Shown piece after piece: positions 52,522-60,724 of a DNA stretch of 64,000 nt. Origin of the DNA: Cellulomonas sp. PhB143. GTDB lineage: Bacteria; Actinomycetota; Actinomycetes; Actinomycetales; Cellulomonadaceae. Made by a program: the position numbers and the translations under genes. Numbering within the stretch: position 1 is the stretch's first letter; each line of letters opens with the position of its first letter. A model generated the notes under the pieces. That model was not told where the DNA came from. It did no database searches and worked only from the letters and a program-made list of their open reading frames with translations. The stretch covers positions 496,001 through 560,000 of the forward strand of contig NZ_RKIJ01000009.1 of assembly GCF_003752595.1 (NCBI RefSeq). The letters are read 5' to 3'.

Positions 52522-52553
52522 GAACGGGTCGAGCCTTCGGGCTCGGCCCGTTC
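52522..52553 (+). terminator. Terminator of the tRNA-Pro gene
   Basis: A 14-bp stem (GAACGGGTCGAGCC / GGCTCGGCCCGTTC, one GU wobble) closes a TTCG tetraloop and is followed by tgtcgtt. It begins 24 bp after the tRNA. Confidence 0.85.
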
Positions 52554-52641
52554 TGTCGTTACGCGCCGGACACGTCCCCGCAGCACCGCGTGACCCTGCC
52601 GCTGCCACACTGGCCGCACTGTCGTCGGCTGCGGAGGCATC

Positions 52642-53895
52642 ATGGGTGAGTCGTTCGTCCTGGTCGGAGGTGGGCTCGCCGCGGCGAGGGCCGCCGAGAC
52701 GCTCCGCGCGGAGGGGTTCGGCGGGCGGCTCGTGCTCGTCGGGCGCGAGGGACGCCACCCGTACGAGCGGCCGCCGCTGTCCAAGGACTACCTCGCCGGG
52801 AAGGCCGACGCGCACAGCCTGCTGGCTCTGGACGAGTCCTGGTACGCGGAGCACGACGTCGAGCTGCGGCTGCACGCCCCCGCGGTCGGGATCGACACCG
52901 AGAGCCACCACGTCACGCTCGCGAGCGGCGCGCTGCTCGCCTACGACCGCCTCCTCGTCGCCACCGGCTCCACCCCGCGCGCGCTCCCCGTCGCCGGCGG
53001 CGAGCTGGCGGGCGTCCTCTCGCTGCGGACCCAGGCCGACGCCGACCACCTCGCCGCCGCGATGCAGGACCTCGCGGCCGGGAGCCCGGCGCACGACGGC
53101 GCGGGCCGGGTCGTGATCCTCGGCTCCGGCTGGATCGCGCTCGAGGTCGCCGCGGTGGCGCGCGCCCGGGGGCTCGACGTGACCGTCGTCGGGCGCTCCA
53201 CGGTGCCGCTCGCCGGCGTGCTGGGTCGCGAGCTGGGCGGCTTCTTCCTCGACGTGCACCGCCGCGAGGGCGTGCGGTTCGTGCCCGACGCCGAGCCGGT
53301 CGCCGTCACAGGGCGCGACGGCCGGGTCGACGGCGTCCGGCTCACGACCGGCGAACACCTGGCGGCCGACCTCGTCCTCGTCGCGATCGGCGCCGTCCCG
53401 TCCACCCACCTCGCCGAGGACGCGGGCCTGGCGCTCGACCCGACGACCGGGGGCATCGGCGTCGGGCCGAGCCTGCGCGCGTCCGACCCGGACGTCTGGG
53501 CGGCGGGCGACGTCGCGTCCGTGCCCTCCGAGCGCTACGGCCGCACCCTGCGGATCGAGCACTGGGCGCGCGCCGACGACCAGGGCCGGCACGCCGCCCG
53601 CGCGATGCTCGGCAGCACCGACCCGTACACCGCGCTCCCCTTCTTCTTCACCGACCAGTACGAGCTCGGCATGGAGTACACCGGCCACGTCGCGGCCCCG
53701 GACGACGCGGAGCTGGTCGTCAGCGGGTCGCTGGACGACGGTGCGGCGTCGCGCGCGGTCGTCTTCTGGCTCGAGGACGACCGCGTCGCCGCGGGCATGG
53801 CGCTCAACGTGCGGGACCGGACGCCCGAGGTCGCCGCCCTGGTCGAGCGCCCCGGCCCCGTCGACCGCGACGCCCTGCGCGGCTTCGTCGGCTGA
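52642..53895 (+). CDS. FAD-dependent NAD(P)H:ferredoxin reductase-like oxidoreductase
   Basis: The 417-residue flavoprotein has the FAD motif ESFVLVGGGLAAARAAETLRAEGFGGRLVLVG, the NAD motif RVVILGSGWIALEVAAVARARGLDVTVV, and a central WAAGDVASVP motif. The C-terminal reductase domain has RIEHWARADDQGRHAARAMLG. It is similar to putidaredoxin/rhodocoxin reductases, delivering electrons to a ferredoxin, possibly for a cytochrome P450 or dioxygenase. No ferredoxin or oxygenase is adjacent. ATG follows GGAGG. Confidence 0.88.
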   Translation: MGESFVLVGGGLAAARAAETLRAEGFGGRLVLVGREGRHPYERPPLSKDYLAGKADAHSLLALDESWYAEHDVELRLHAPAVGIDTESHHVTLASGALLAYDRLLVATGSTPRALPVAGGELAGVLSLRTQADADHLAAAMQDLAAGSPAHDGAGRVVILGSGWIALEVAAVARARGLDVTVVGRSTVPLAGVLGRELGGFFLDVHRREGVRFVPDAEPVAVTGRDGRVDGVRLTTGEHLAADLVLVAIGAVPSTHLAEDAGLALDPTTGGIGVGPSLRASDPDVWAAGDVASVPSERYGRTLRIEHWARADDQGRHAARAMLGSTDPYTALPFFFTDQYELGMEYTGHVAAPDDAELVVSGSLDDGAASRAVVFWLEDDRVAAGMALNVRDRTPEVAALVERPGPVDRDALRGFVG

Positions 53896-53901
53896 GAGGG
53901 C

Positions 53902-55038
53902 CTACGGCACCTCGCGCCGCTCGGGCCCCACGTACTCCGACAGCGGCCGGATCAGCGCGTTGGCGGCCCGCTGCTCCATCACGTGCGCCGTCCAGCCGAC
54001 GACGCGGCTCGCGACGAACAGCGGCGTGAACGTCTGCGTGTCGAAGCCCATGAGGTGATAGGCGGGCCCCGCCGGGTAGTCGAGGTTCGGCAGGATGTCC
54101 TTGCGCTCGGCCATCGCGCCCGCCAGCGCGTCGTACAGCTCGCCGAGATCGGGGCGGTCGTAGTGCGCGACGAGGTCGTCGAGCGTCGCCTTCATCGTCG
54201 GCACGCGGGAGTCGCCGTGCTTGTAGACGCGGTGCCCGAACCCCATGATCTTGCGCTTCGCGGCGAGCGCCTCGTCGAGCCAGGCCTCCGCGCGGTCCGC
54301 GGTGCCGATCTCGTCGAACGCCGCCATGACGGCCTCGTTCGCGCCGCCGTGCAGCGGTCCCTTGAGCGCGCCGACGGCGCCCGTGACGGCGGAGTAGAGG
54401 TCGGCGAGCGTCGAGGTGATCACGCGCGCCGTGAAGGTCGAGGCGTTGAAGGAGTGCTCGGCGTACAGCACCATCGACACCTCGAACGCGTGCACGACCT
54501 CCGGCGCCTGCTCCTCGCCGAACGTCATCCACAGGAAGTTCGCCGCGTAGGAGAGGTCGTCGCGCGGCCCGACGAGCCCGAGGCCGTGCCGGCGCCGCTG
54601 GTCGAGGGCGACGACGGCGGGCAGCATCGCGAACAGCCGCTCGGCCTTCGCCTGCTCGGCCTCGGGCGAGGAGTCCTCGGCGTCCGGGTCGTGCGCGCCG
54701 ATGACGGACACCGCGGTCCGGCACACGTCCATCGGGTGGCACGTCGTCGGCAGCGCCAGGACGGCCTCGCGGACGGCGCCGGGCAGCGCGCGCCCGGACC
54801 GCTCGGTCTCGACCTGGGCGGCCAGCTCCGCGTCGGTCGGCAGCTCGCCGTGCCAGAGGAGGTAGGCGACCTCCTCGAACGAGCGGCGCGCCGCGAGGTC
54901 CTGCACCGGGTAGCCCCGGTACAGCAGCGAGTTCGACGCCGGGTCGACCTTCGAGACCGCCGTGACGTCCGCCACGACGCCGGCGAGGCCCTTGCGGACC
55001 TGGGGACCGTCGTCGGGCGCGGGTGCTGAGGTGCTCAT
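53902..55038 (-). CDS. prpC: 2-methylcitrate synthase / citrate synthase
   Basis: PrpC condenses propionyl-CoA with oxaloacetate to 2-methylcitrate. The 378 residues show citrate-synthase motifs: NSLLYRGYPVQDLA, YAEHSFNASTFTARVITSTLADLYSAVTGAVGALKGPLHGGANE, KIMGFGHRVYKHGDSRVPTMK and the C-terminal AHVMEQRAANALIRPLSEYVGPE. It is the last gene of the methylcitrate operon. ATG follows GAAGGAG, 41 bp after prpB. Confidence 0.94.
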   Translation of the reverse strand: MSTSAPAPDDGPQVRKGLAGVVADVTAVSKVDPASNSLLYRGYPVQDLAARRSFEEVAYLLWHGELPTDAELAAQVETERSGRALPGAVREAVLALPTTCHPMDVCRTAVSVIGAHDPDAEDSSPEAEQAKAERLFAMLPAVVALDQRRRHGLGLVGPRDDLSYAANFLWMTFGEEQAPEVVHAFEVSMVLYAEHSFNASTFTARVITSTLADLYSAVTGAVGALKGPLHGGANEAVMAAFDEIGTADRAEAWLDEALAAKRKIMGFGHRVYKHGDSRVPTMKATLDDLVAHYDRPDLGELYDALAGAMAERKDILPNLDYPAGPAYHLMGFDTQTFTPLFVASRVVGWTAHVMEQRAANALIRPLSEYVGPERREVP

Positions 55039-55078
55039 GCTCACTCCTTCGTGTGCTGCGGATCTCGGGGAGGGGCCG

Positions 55079-55972
55079 TCAGGGGCGGTAGGTGAAGATC
55101 TCCGAGTCGAACGTGTTGTACCCGGCGTAGTCGACGAGCTCGTAGAGCCGCGCGCGGGTCTGCATCTGGTCGACGACGCCCTGCTGGGTGCCGGTCGCGA
55201 CGATCTCGTCGAGGGCGCGCTCGGCCGCCCCCATCGCGGCACGCAGCAGCGTCACCGGGTAGATGACGATCTTCGCGCCCGCGTCGGCGAGCTGCTGGGA
55301 CGTGAACAGCTCGGACTTGCCGAACTCCGTCATGTTGGCCAGCACGGGCACGTCCACGGCGGAGGCGACGGCCTCGAACTCCGCGAGGTCGCGCATCGCC
55401 TCGGGAAAGATCGCGTCCGCTCCCGCGTCGACGAGCGCCTTCGCGCGGTCGACGGCGGCGTCCAGGCCCTGCGCGGCCCGGACGTCCGTGCGGGCCATGA
55501 CGAGGAAGCTCGGGTCGCGCCGCGCGTCGACCGCCGCCCGGACCCGCTGGACGGCCGTCGCGAGGTCGACGGTCTGCTTGCCGTCGAGGTGCCCGCAGCG
55601 CTTGGGGTTGACCTGGTCCTCGATGTGACAGCCGGCGACGCCGGCATCCTCGAGGCTCTGCACGGTGCGCGCGACGTTCATCGGCTCGCCGAACCCGGTG
55701 TCGGCGTCCACGATCGCCGGCAGGTCCGTCATCCGCGCGATCTGCTGGGACCGCCCCGCGACCTCGCTCAGGGTGGTCAGGCCGATGTCGGGCAGCCCGA
55801 GGTCCGCGCTGAGCACGGCGCCGGAGATGTAGAGCCCCTCGAAGCCCTTCTCCTGGATCAGCCGCGCGGACAGCGGGTTGAACGCCCCCGGGAACCTGAG
55901 GATGCCGGGGCCGGCGAGCGCCGCACGCAGCGCCTCGCGCTTGGCGGCGGGGGTGGTCTGCGCGTACAGCAT
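55079..55972 (-). CDS. prpB: 2-methylisocitrate lyase
   Basis: PrpB splits 2-methylisocitrate into pyruvate and succinate. The 297-residue protein has LRFPGAFNPLSARLIQEKGFEGLYISGAVLSADLGLPD, VDADTGFGEPMNVARTV and IEDQVNPKRCGHLDGKQ, where the catalytic Cys lies in the KRCGH motif of the isocitrate lyase/PEP mutase family. ATG overlaps the prpD stop by one base (TGATG), implying coupling. Confidence 0.95.
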   Translation of the reverse strand: MLYAQTTPAAKREALRAALAGPGILRFPGAFNPLSARLIQEKGFEGLYISGAVLSADLGLPDIGLTTLSEVAGRSQQIARMTDLPAIVDADTGFGEPMNVARTVQSLEDAGVAGCHIEDQVNPKRCGHLDGKQTVDLATAVQRVRAAVDARRDPSFLVMARTDVRAAQGLDAAVDRAKALVDAGADAIFPEAMRDLAEFEAVASAVDVPVLANMTEFGKSELFTSQQLADAGAKIVIYPVTLLRAAMGAAERALDEIVATGTQQGVVDQMQTRARLYELVDYAGYNTFDSEIFTYRP

Positions 55973-57546
55973 CAGCGGGCCTCGCTCTCGTCGGTGGTGC
56001 GCTCGTCGGTGGGGGTGTCGCGCCCGAGCTCGAACAGCCCCGTCGGGGCCTCGACCGAGGCGAGCAGCCCCGGCCGCGCGACGATGCTCAGCTCCCGCAC
56101 CTCGGCCGGCGTGAGCTCGGGCAGGCGCTGGGCCAGGTCGAGGAAGCGCTCGATCTCCTCCTCCGTCAGCACGCCCTCGGCCAGGGTGCGGAACTTCGCG
56201 ACGTACTGCTCGCGCGCGAACGGCCGCGCCCCCAGCGGGTGCGCGTCGGCGACGGCGATCTCGCGGACGATCGTGCCGCCGTCGGCCAGCGTGATCTCCA
56301 CCCGCCCGCCGAACGCCTTCTCCTCGGGGTCGGTCGAGTGGTAGCGGCGGGTCCAGCCCTCGTCCTCCGCCGTGGTGATCTTGTGCCACAGCGCGACCGT
56401 GTCCGGGCGCGCGCCGCGCTCCGGGGCGTAGCTGTCCACGTGGTGCCAGCCGCCGTCCTGCAGCGCGACCGCGAAGATGTACGGCACCGAGTGGTCGAGG
56501 GTCTCGCGCGACGCCGTCGGGTCGTACTTCTGGGGGTCGTTCGCGCCGGAGCCGATGACGAAGTGCGTGTGGTGCGAGGTGTGGATGACCACGGATGCCA
56601 CGTTCTCGGGGTCGGCGAGCTCCGGGTGCTCGGCGTGCAGGGCGCGGGCGAGGTCGATCAGCGCCTGCGACTGGTACTCCGCCGAGTGCTCCTTGGTGTA
56701 CGTGTCGAGGATCGCGGTGCGCGGCTCCCCGGGGGCCGGGAGGACGACGTCGTAGCTCGCCCCGGGCCCGTCCAGCAGCCAGGCGACGACGCCGTCCTCG
56801 CCCTCGTAGATCGGCTCGGGCGACGTCTGGCCGCGCATCGCCCGGTCCACGGCCTCGACGGCGACCTTGCCGGCGAACGCCGGCGCGTGCGCCTTCCATG
56901 TCGAGATCTGCCCCTTGCGGGACTGGCGCGTGGCCGTCGTCGTGTGCAGCGCCTGGCCGATCGCCTGGAACACCGTCTCGGTGTCGAGCCCGAGGAGGGT
57001 GCCGATCCCGGCGGCGGCGGACGGGCCGAGGTGGGCGACGTGGTCGATCTTGTGGGCGTGCAGGCTGATCGCCCGGACCAGGTCCACCTGGACCTCGTAC
57101 CCCGTCACGATGCCGCGCACCACCTGGGCTCCCGTGGCGCCCACGTGCTGCGCGACGGCCAGGACCGGCGGGATGTTGTCGCCCGGGTGCGAGTACTCCG
57201 CCGCGAGGAACGTGTCGTGGAAGTCGAGCTCGCGCACCGCGACGCCGTTCGCCCACGCCGCCCACTCGGGGCTCACGCGGGCGGCGAGCACGGCGCCGGA
57301 GACGGTCGCGCCCGGGACGTACGGGTGGGCGAGCGCCTGCGCCCGGGCCGCGACGGCCGGGCCGCGGGTCAGCGAGGCGGCGCTCACGGCGGCGTTGTCG
57401 ATGACCCGGTTGATCACCATCTCGACGACCTCGGGCGTGGGCTCGACCGGGTCCGTGGCGAGCTCGGCCAGCTTCCACGCGAGCTGGTCCTCGCGGGCGA
57501 GGTGCTCGGCGCTCGGGTGGACGGTCAGGGTGATGGTCTGCGGCAT
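55972..57546 (-). CDS. prpD: 2-methylcitrate dehydratase (PrpD/MmgE)
   Basis: PrpD dehydrates 2-methylcitrate toward 2-methylaconitate. The 524-residue protein has family motifs [92 protein letters not shown] and [19 protein letters not shown] at 57546 lies 24 bp after the GntR stop. It is the second gene of the operon, and no acnD or prpF gene is present, so the PrpD-aconitase route is expected. Confidence 0.94.
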   Translation of the reverse strand: MPQTITLTVHPSAEHLAREDQLAWKLAELATDPVEPTPEVVEMVINRVIDNAAVSAASLTRGPAVAARAQALAHPYVPGATVSGAVLAARVSPEWAAWANGVAVRELDFHDTFLAAEYSHPGDNIPPVLAVAQHVGATGAQVVRGIVTGYEVQVDLVRAISLHAHKIDHVAHLGPSAAAGIGTLLGLDTETVFQAIGQALHTTTATRQSRKGQISTWKAHAPAFAGKVAVEAVDRAMRGQTSPEPIYEGEDGVVAWLLDGPGASYDVVLPAPGEPRTAILDTYTKEHSAEYQSQALIDLARALHAEHPELADPENVASVVIHTSHHTHFVIGSGANDPQKYDPTASRETLDHSVPYIFAVALQDGGWHHVDSYAPERGARPDTVALWHKITTAEDEGWTRRYHSTDPEEKAFGGRVEITLADGGTIVREIAVADAHPLGARPFAREQYVAKFRTLAEGVLTEEEIERFLDLAQRLPELTPAEVRELSIVARPGLLASVEAPTGLFELGRDTPTDERTTDESEAR

Positions 57547-57570
57547 CGGTCTCTCTCGGGTCGGGTGCGG

Positions 57571-58368
57571 TCAGGTCAGGGAGCGCGCCGCGAGCGCGGC
57601 GCTGCGGTCGATGTGGCGGCGCATCGCGAGCTCGGCCGCGTCGGCGTCGCCGGCGCGGATCGCGGCGGCGACGGCGCGGTGCTCGGTCACGTGGTCGGTG
57701 CCGCCCATGCGCTGGTGGGCGGCCAGCGCCCGGTAGCGGTCGACGTGCCCGTGGATCTGGCGCAGCAGCGCCGAGCACCAGCGGTTGGCGGCGAGCGTCT
57801 CGACGACGCCGTGGAACTCGGCCCCGATGCGGAGCACCTCGGCCTCGTCACCGGCGACCCGGGACATGAGCTCCACGAGCCGGTCGAGCGCGGCGACGTC
57901 GTCGGGCGTGGCGCGCTCGCAGGCGTCGCGGGCGAGCAGGCCCTCGAGCCGCGACCGCACGTCGTAGACGCGGCCGAGGTCGCCGGCGTCGAGCGGGGCG
58001 ACGCGCACGCCACCCGTGCTGAGCTCCTCCACGAGCGCCTCGGCCTGCAGCAGGCGCAGCGCCTCGCGCACGGGGGTCCGGCTGACGCCGAGGCGCTCGG
58101 CCTGCACGGGCTCGGTCAGGCGCTCGCCCGGCGCGAGCTCGCCGGAGACGATCTCCGCGCGCAGGTGCTCGTAGACGAGCCGGGCGCCGGACTGGCGCCG
58201 CGCGCCGAGCGGAGCGCCGATCCCGAGGGTGCCGACGTCGGCGGGCAGGCGGGTGCGGGAGACGGAGGCGACCGATCGGCGCACGGCCTCGACGCTACCC
58301 GTGGGCGGACGCCGCCCGGCGGGGGCCGGTCCCGCGGGCAGGGGCTCGGCGGGGCGCGGCGTCGTCAT
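57571..58368 (-). CDS. GntR/FadR-family regulator of the methylcitrate operon
   Basis: The 265-residue regulator has a Pro-rich N-tail and a winged HTH (VYEHLRAEIVSGELAPGERLTEPVQAERLGVSRTPVREALRLLQAEALVEE). Its FCD ligand domain has VYDVRSRLEGLLARDAC, the metal/ligand His in IGAEFHGVVETLA and DHVTEHRAVAAAIRAGDADAAELAMRRHI. It is the first gene of gntR-prpD-prpB-prpC. A TGTATACA operator lies 27 bp upstream, so it most likely represses itself and the operon and responds to a propionate-derived metabolite (inference). Confidence 0.9.
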   Translation of the reverse strand: MTTPRPAEPLPAGPAPAGRRPPTGSVEAVRRSVASVSRTRLPADVGTLGIGAPLGARRQSGARLVYEHLRAEIVSGELAPGERLTEPVQAERLGVSRTPVREALRLLQAEALVEELSTGGVRVAPLDAGDLGRVYDVRSRLEGLLARDACERATPDDVAALDRLVELMSRVAGDEAEVLRIGAEFHGVVETLAANRWCSALLRQIHGHVDRYRALAAHQRMGGTDHVTEHRAVAAAIRAGDADAAELAMRRHIDRSAALAARSLT

Positions 58369-58394
58369 CGCCCCATGATGCGCCGTTGCACACC

Positions 58395-58402
58395 TGTATA
58401 CA
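58395..58402. promoter_or_regulatory. FadR-type GntR operator
   Basis: TGTATACA within ccTGTATACAAg fits the TnGTnnACnA consensus of FadR-subfamily GntR regulators. It lies in the 59-bp divergent gap between gntR and the DUF4232 lipoprotein gene. TATACA could also be the -10 of the gntR promoter on the minus strand. Confidence 0.68.
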
Positions 58403-58415
58403 AGCGGTGGCCGCC

Positions 58416-58421
58416 TACGCT
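58416..58421 (+). promoter_or_regulatory. -10 box of a leaderless promoter (DUF4232 lipoprotein)
   Basis: TACGCT, six bases (gggccc), then the GTG at 58428. Confidence 0.65.
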
Positions 58422-58427
58422 GGGCCC

Positions 58428-59798
58428 GTGCTCCCCCGCCGTCGCGCCGCGCTCGCCGCCGCCCTCGCGCTCGCCGGCACCGCGGCCCTCGCCGGCTGCG
58501 GGGAGGGTCCCGGTGACGCCTCCGGCGCCCCGGCGGCGCTCGTCGACCGCGCCGAGGAGATCACCGCCGACCTGACGGACGAGGTCCCGGGGATCGACGG
58601 CGTGGAGGTCACCTACCGCGGGCCGAGCGAGGCGTCCGCCGGCCGGCGCGCGACCTGGTGGATCGACGTCGGCCCCGCCCTCGACGGCGACGAGGCCACG
58701 GCGGCGCAGAAGCTGCTCGCGCGGGAGGCCGACGGCCTCGCCTGGGACGCCTGGTACCAGGACGGGCCGCGCACCGGCGACCTGCCCGCGCGCCGCTCGG
58801 TCCACGCGCCGCCCGGCCTGATCGCCGCCGACGCGTTCGCCATCGCCCACTCCCCCGGGGTCGTCGAGGCGACGATCGACGGGGCACGCAGCAGCGTGCG
58901 GACCACCTTCGGCCACGACCTGGTCAGGGTGGCGCAGGCCGTCCGGGAGGGCGGGACCCCGCTGGCCCGGCTCGCCGCGGCCCAGGACACGGTCGCGACC
59001 GGCGACGGCGGGCCGCCCGCGACCGAGGCGATGCAGATGCTCGCCGACCTGCGCGACGCGCCCGGGTTCGTCGGCGTCGCCTACGACGACCGCACGCTCG
59101 CCGGGTCCGGCGCACGGTCCGGGGCGGGGCGCGTCGAGGTCGTCGTGGCCGACCGCGACGCGGCCCGGGCGGTCGCCGGAACGCTCGACGCCGGGGGCTG
59201 GGCCGAGGCCTCGCACCCGATCGCCTACACCGTGCGCGTCGGCGCGACACCACCGGCGCAGGCCGCGCGCGCGGCGGGCGGCGACCTGACCGGCTGGGTG
59301 TCGCGGCGCGACCCAGACGGCGGCACGCCCGCGGCCGACACCGACGCGAGCGAGCCCTGCGGCACGTTCACCGGGAAGGCCCTCGGGCAGGACGCCGCGT
59401 CCGGGCGCCGCTGGATCACCCTCGCCCTGACGAACGGCGGCACCGCGACCTGCACCCTCGACGGCGCGCCGGAGCTCACGTTCGGCACGCTGAGCGGCGG
59501 CACGGCCGACGTGGGCGTCACGCACGAGGCCGTGCACCTGAGCGAGGCGGGCCGGGCGACCGGGCCCGTCGCCGTCGCGCCCGGGGCCACCGCCCGCGTC
59601 GAGCTGTCCTGGCGCGGCGGGTCGACCGCGCTCGACCCCGACGTCACCACGCGGATCGGCGTGCGTGTCGCCGCCGGGACGCCGGACGTCGAGGTCTCGC
59701 TCGCGGACCAGGCGGCCGCGGGTGCGCCCACCTCGCTCGACCTGCTCGACGGCGGGAGCGTGGACGTCGGCGCCTGGTACGCGCCCGCCGCACCCTAG
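58428..59798 (+). CDS. DUF4232 lipoprotein
   Basis: The 456-residue secreted lipoprotein begins with GTG, MLPRRRAALAAALALAGTAALAGC, a proper lipobox with the acylated Cys at about residue 24. The middle (about 30-290) is of no known family. Residues about 305-450 match DUF4232: CGTFTGKALGQDAASGRRWITLALTNGGTATCTLDGAPELTFG. DUF4232 occurs in many actinobacterial secreted proteins of unknown role. Start chosen from the lipobox and the leaderless -10. It shares the operator region with the divergent GntR gene. Confidence 0.86.
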   Translation: MLPRRRAALAAALALAGTAALAGCGEGPGDASGAPAALVDRAEEITADLTDEVPGIDGVEVTYRGPSEASAGRRATWWIDVGPALDGDEATAAQKLLAREADGLAWDAWYQDGPRTGDLPARRSVHAPPGLIAADAFAIAHSPGVVEATIDGARSSVRTTFGHDLVRVAQAVREGGTPLARLAAAQDTVATGDGGPPATEAMQMLADLRDAPGFVGVAYDDRTLAGSGARSGAGRVEVVVADRDAARAVAGTLDAGGWAEASHPIAYTVRVGATPPAQAARAAGGDLTGWVSRRDPDGGTPAADTDASEPCGTFTGKALGQDAASGRRWITLALTNGGTATCTLDGAPELTFGTLSGGTADVGVTHEAVHLSEAGRATGPVAVAPGATARVELSWRGGSTALDPDVTTRIGVRVAAGTPDVEVSLADQAAAGAPTSLDLLDGGSVDVGAWYAPAAP

Positions 59799-59867
59799 GC
59801 CCGCCGAGCACGGCATTGCCGCCGCATCGGCGACCCTGACCCGGCGGAGACGCCGTGCTCGGCGGGC
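59799..59867. repeat. Long palindrome 5, 16-bp stem with 37-base loop, probable terminator
   Basis: The arms GCCCGCCGAGCACGGC (59799-59814) and its complement (59852-59867) start right after the lipoprotein stop. The outer GCCGAG/CTCGGC ends match the other palindromes. A further copy of the right-arm word CGTGCTCGGCG follows at 59876-59886. Confidence 0.75.
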
Positions 59868-59925
59868 GGCAACCCCGTGCTCGGCGCGATGCGTTCTCGG
59901 GGGGGCGGCTGTCAGGGGCGTGCGG

Positions 59926-59931
59926 TAGGCA
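59926..59931 (+). promoter_or_regulatory. Possible -10 box of a leaderless promoter (NmrA-like gene)
   Basis: TAGGCA, six bases (tgcccc), then the ATG at 59938. The last base does not match TAnnnT. Confidence 0.45.
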
Positions 59932-59937
59932 TGCCCC

Positions 59938-60651
59938 ATGGAGATCTCCGTGATCGGTGCCACCGGGACGCTCGGTCGCCCCGTCGTGCGCCTCGCCCGC
60001 GAGCGCGGGCACACCGTCCGCGAGCTCGGCCGCTCGTCGCCCACCTACCCCGTCGATCTCGCGACAGGTGCGGGGCTCGCCGAGGCGCTCGCGGGGTGCG
60101 ACGTCGTCGTCGACGTGTCCCAGGGTCCCCGCGAGACCCTCGTGGACGGGACCCGCAACCTCCTGGCCGCGACCGCCGAGGCCGGCACGCCCGTCGTCGG
60201 CGTCTCGATCGTCGGCTGCCGCGAGGGCGGGCTGCGCTACTACGGGATCAAGGCCGAGCAGGAGGAGCTCCTGCTCGCCTGCCCCCGCGCGCGGGTCGTC
60301 GCCGCCACCCAGTTCCACCAGCTGCTCGACGGGCTCCTCGGCTCCGCCGCGCGGTACGGGTTCGGGCTGCGCAGCGGCGCGCCGTTCCAGCCCGTGCTGC
60401 CCGACGACGTGGCCGCGGTCCTGGTCGACGTCGCCGACGGGACGCGCGCGGGCCGGGTGACGACCGTCGTCGGGCCCCGGAAGGTGACGCTCACCGACCT
60501 CTCGCGCCACCGTGCCCGCGTCACCGGGCACGGCCGCGTCCCGCTGCCGCTCCCCGCCCCGCGGCCCATCCGCAGCGGGTCGCTGACCAGCGACGCCGCC
60601 GACGTCATCGGCACGACCACGTGGGAGCAGTGGCTGCGCGCGGGGCGCTGA
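59938..60651 (+). CDS. NAD(P)-binding protein, NmrA/atypical SDR type
   Basis: The 237-residue protein starts MEISVIGATGTLGRPVVRLARERGHTVRELGRSS, a clear Rossmann motif, followed by CDVVVDVSQGPRETLVDGTRNLLAATAEAGTPVVGVSIVG and YYGIKAEQEELL, the usual YxxxK-like region. It probably binds NAD(P) and may be a sugar- or quinone-type reductase. No pathway partner is visible. It ends 73 bp before the glutamate-synthase-like gene. Confidence 0.85.
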   Translation: MEISVIGATGTLGRPVVRLARERGHTVRELGRSSPTYPVDLATGAGLAEALAGCDVVVDVSQGPRETLVDGTRNLLAATAEAGTPVVGVSIVGCREGGLRYYGIKAEQEELLLACPRARVVAATQFHQLLDGLLGSAARYGFGLRSGAPFQPVLPDDVAAVLVDVADGTRAGRVTTVVGPRKVTLTDLSRHRARVTGHGRVPLPLPAPRPIRSGSLTSDAADVIGTTTWEQWLRAGR

Positions 60652-60724
60652 CCGGCGAGTCGCCCGCGGGCGCGGCAGACTCCGGAACGGCATCAGGACA
60701 TACCGAGGAGCACGGAGGCAGCAC

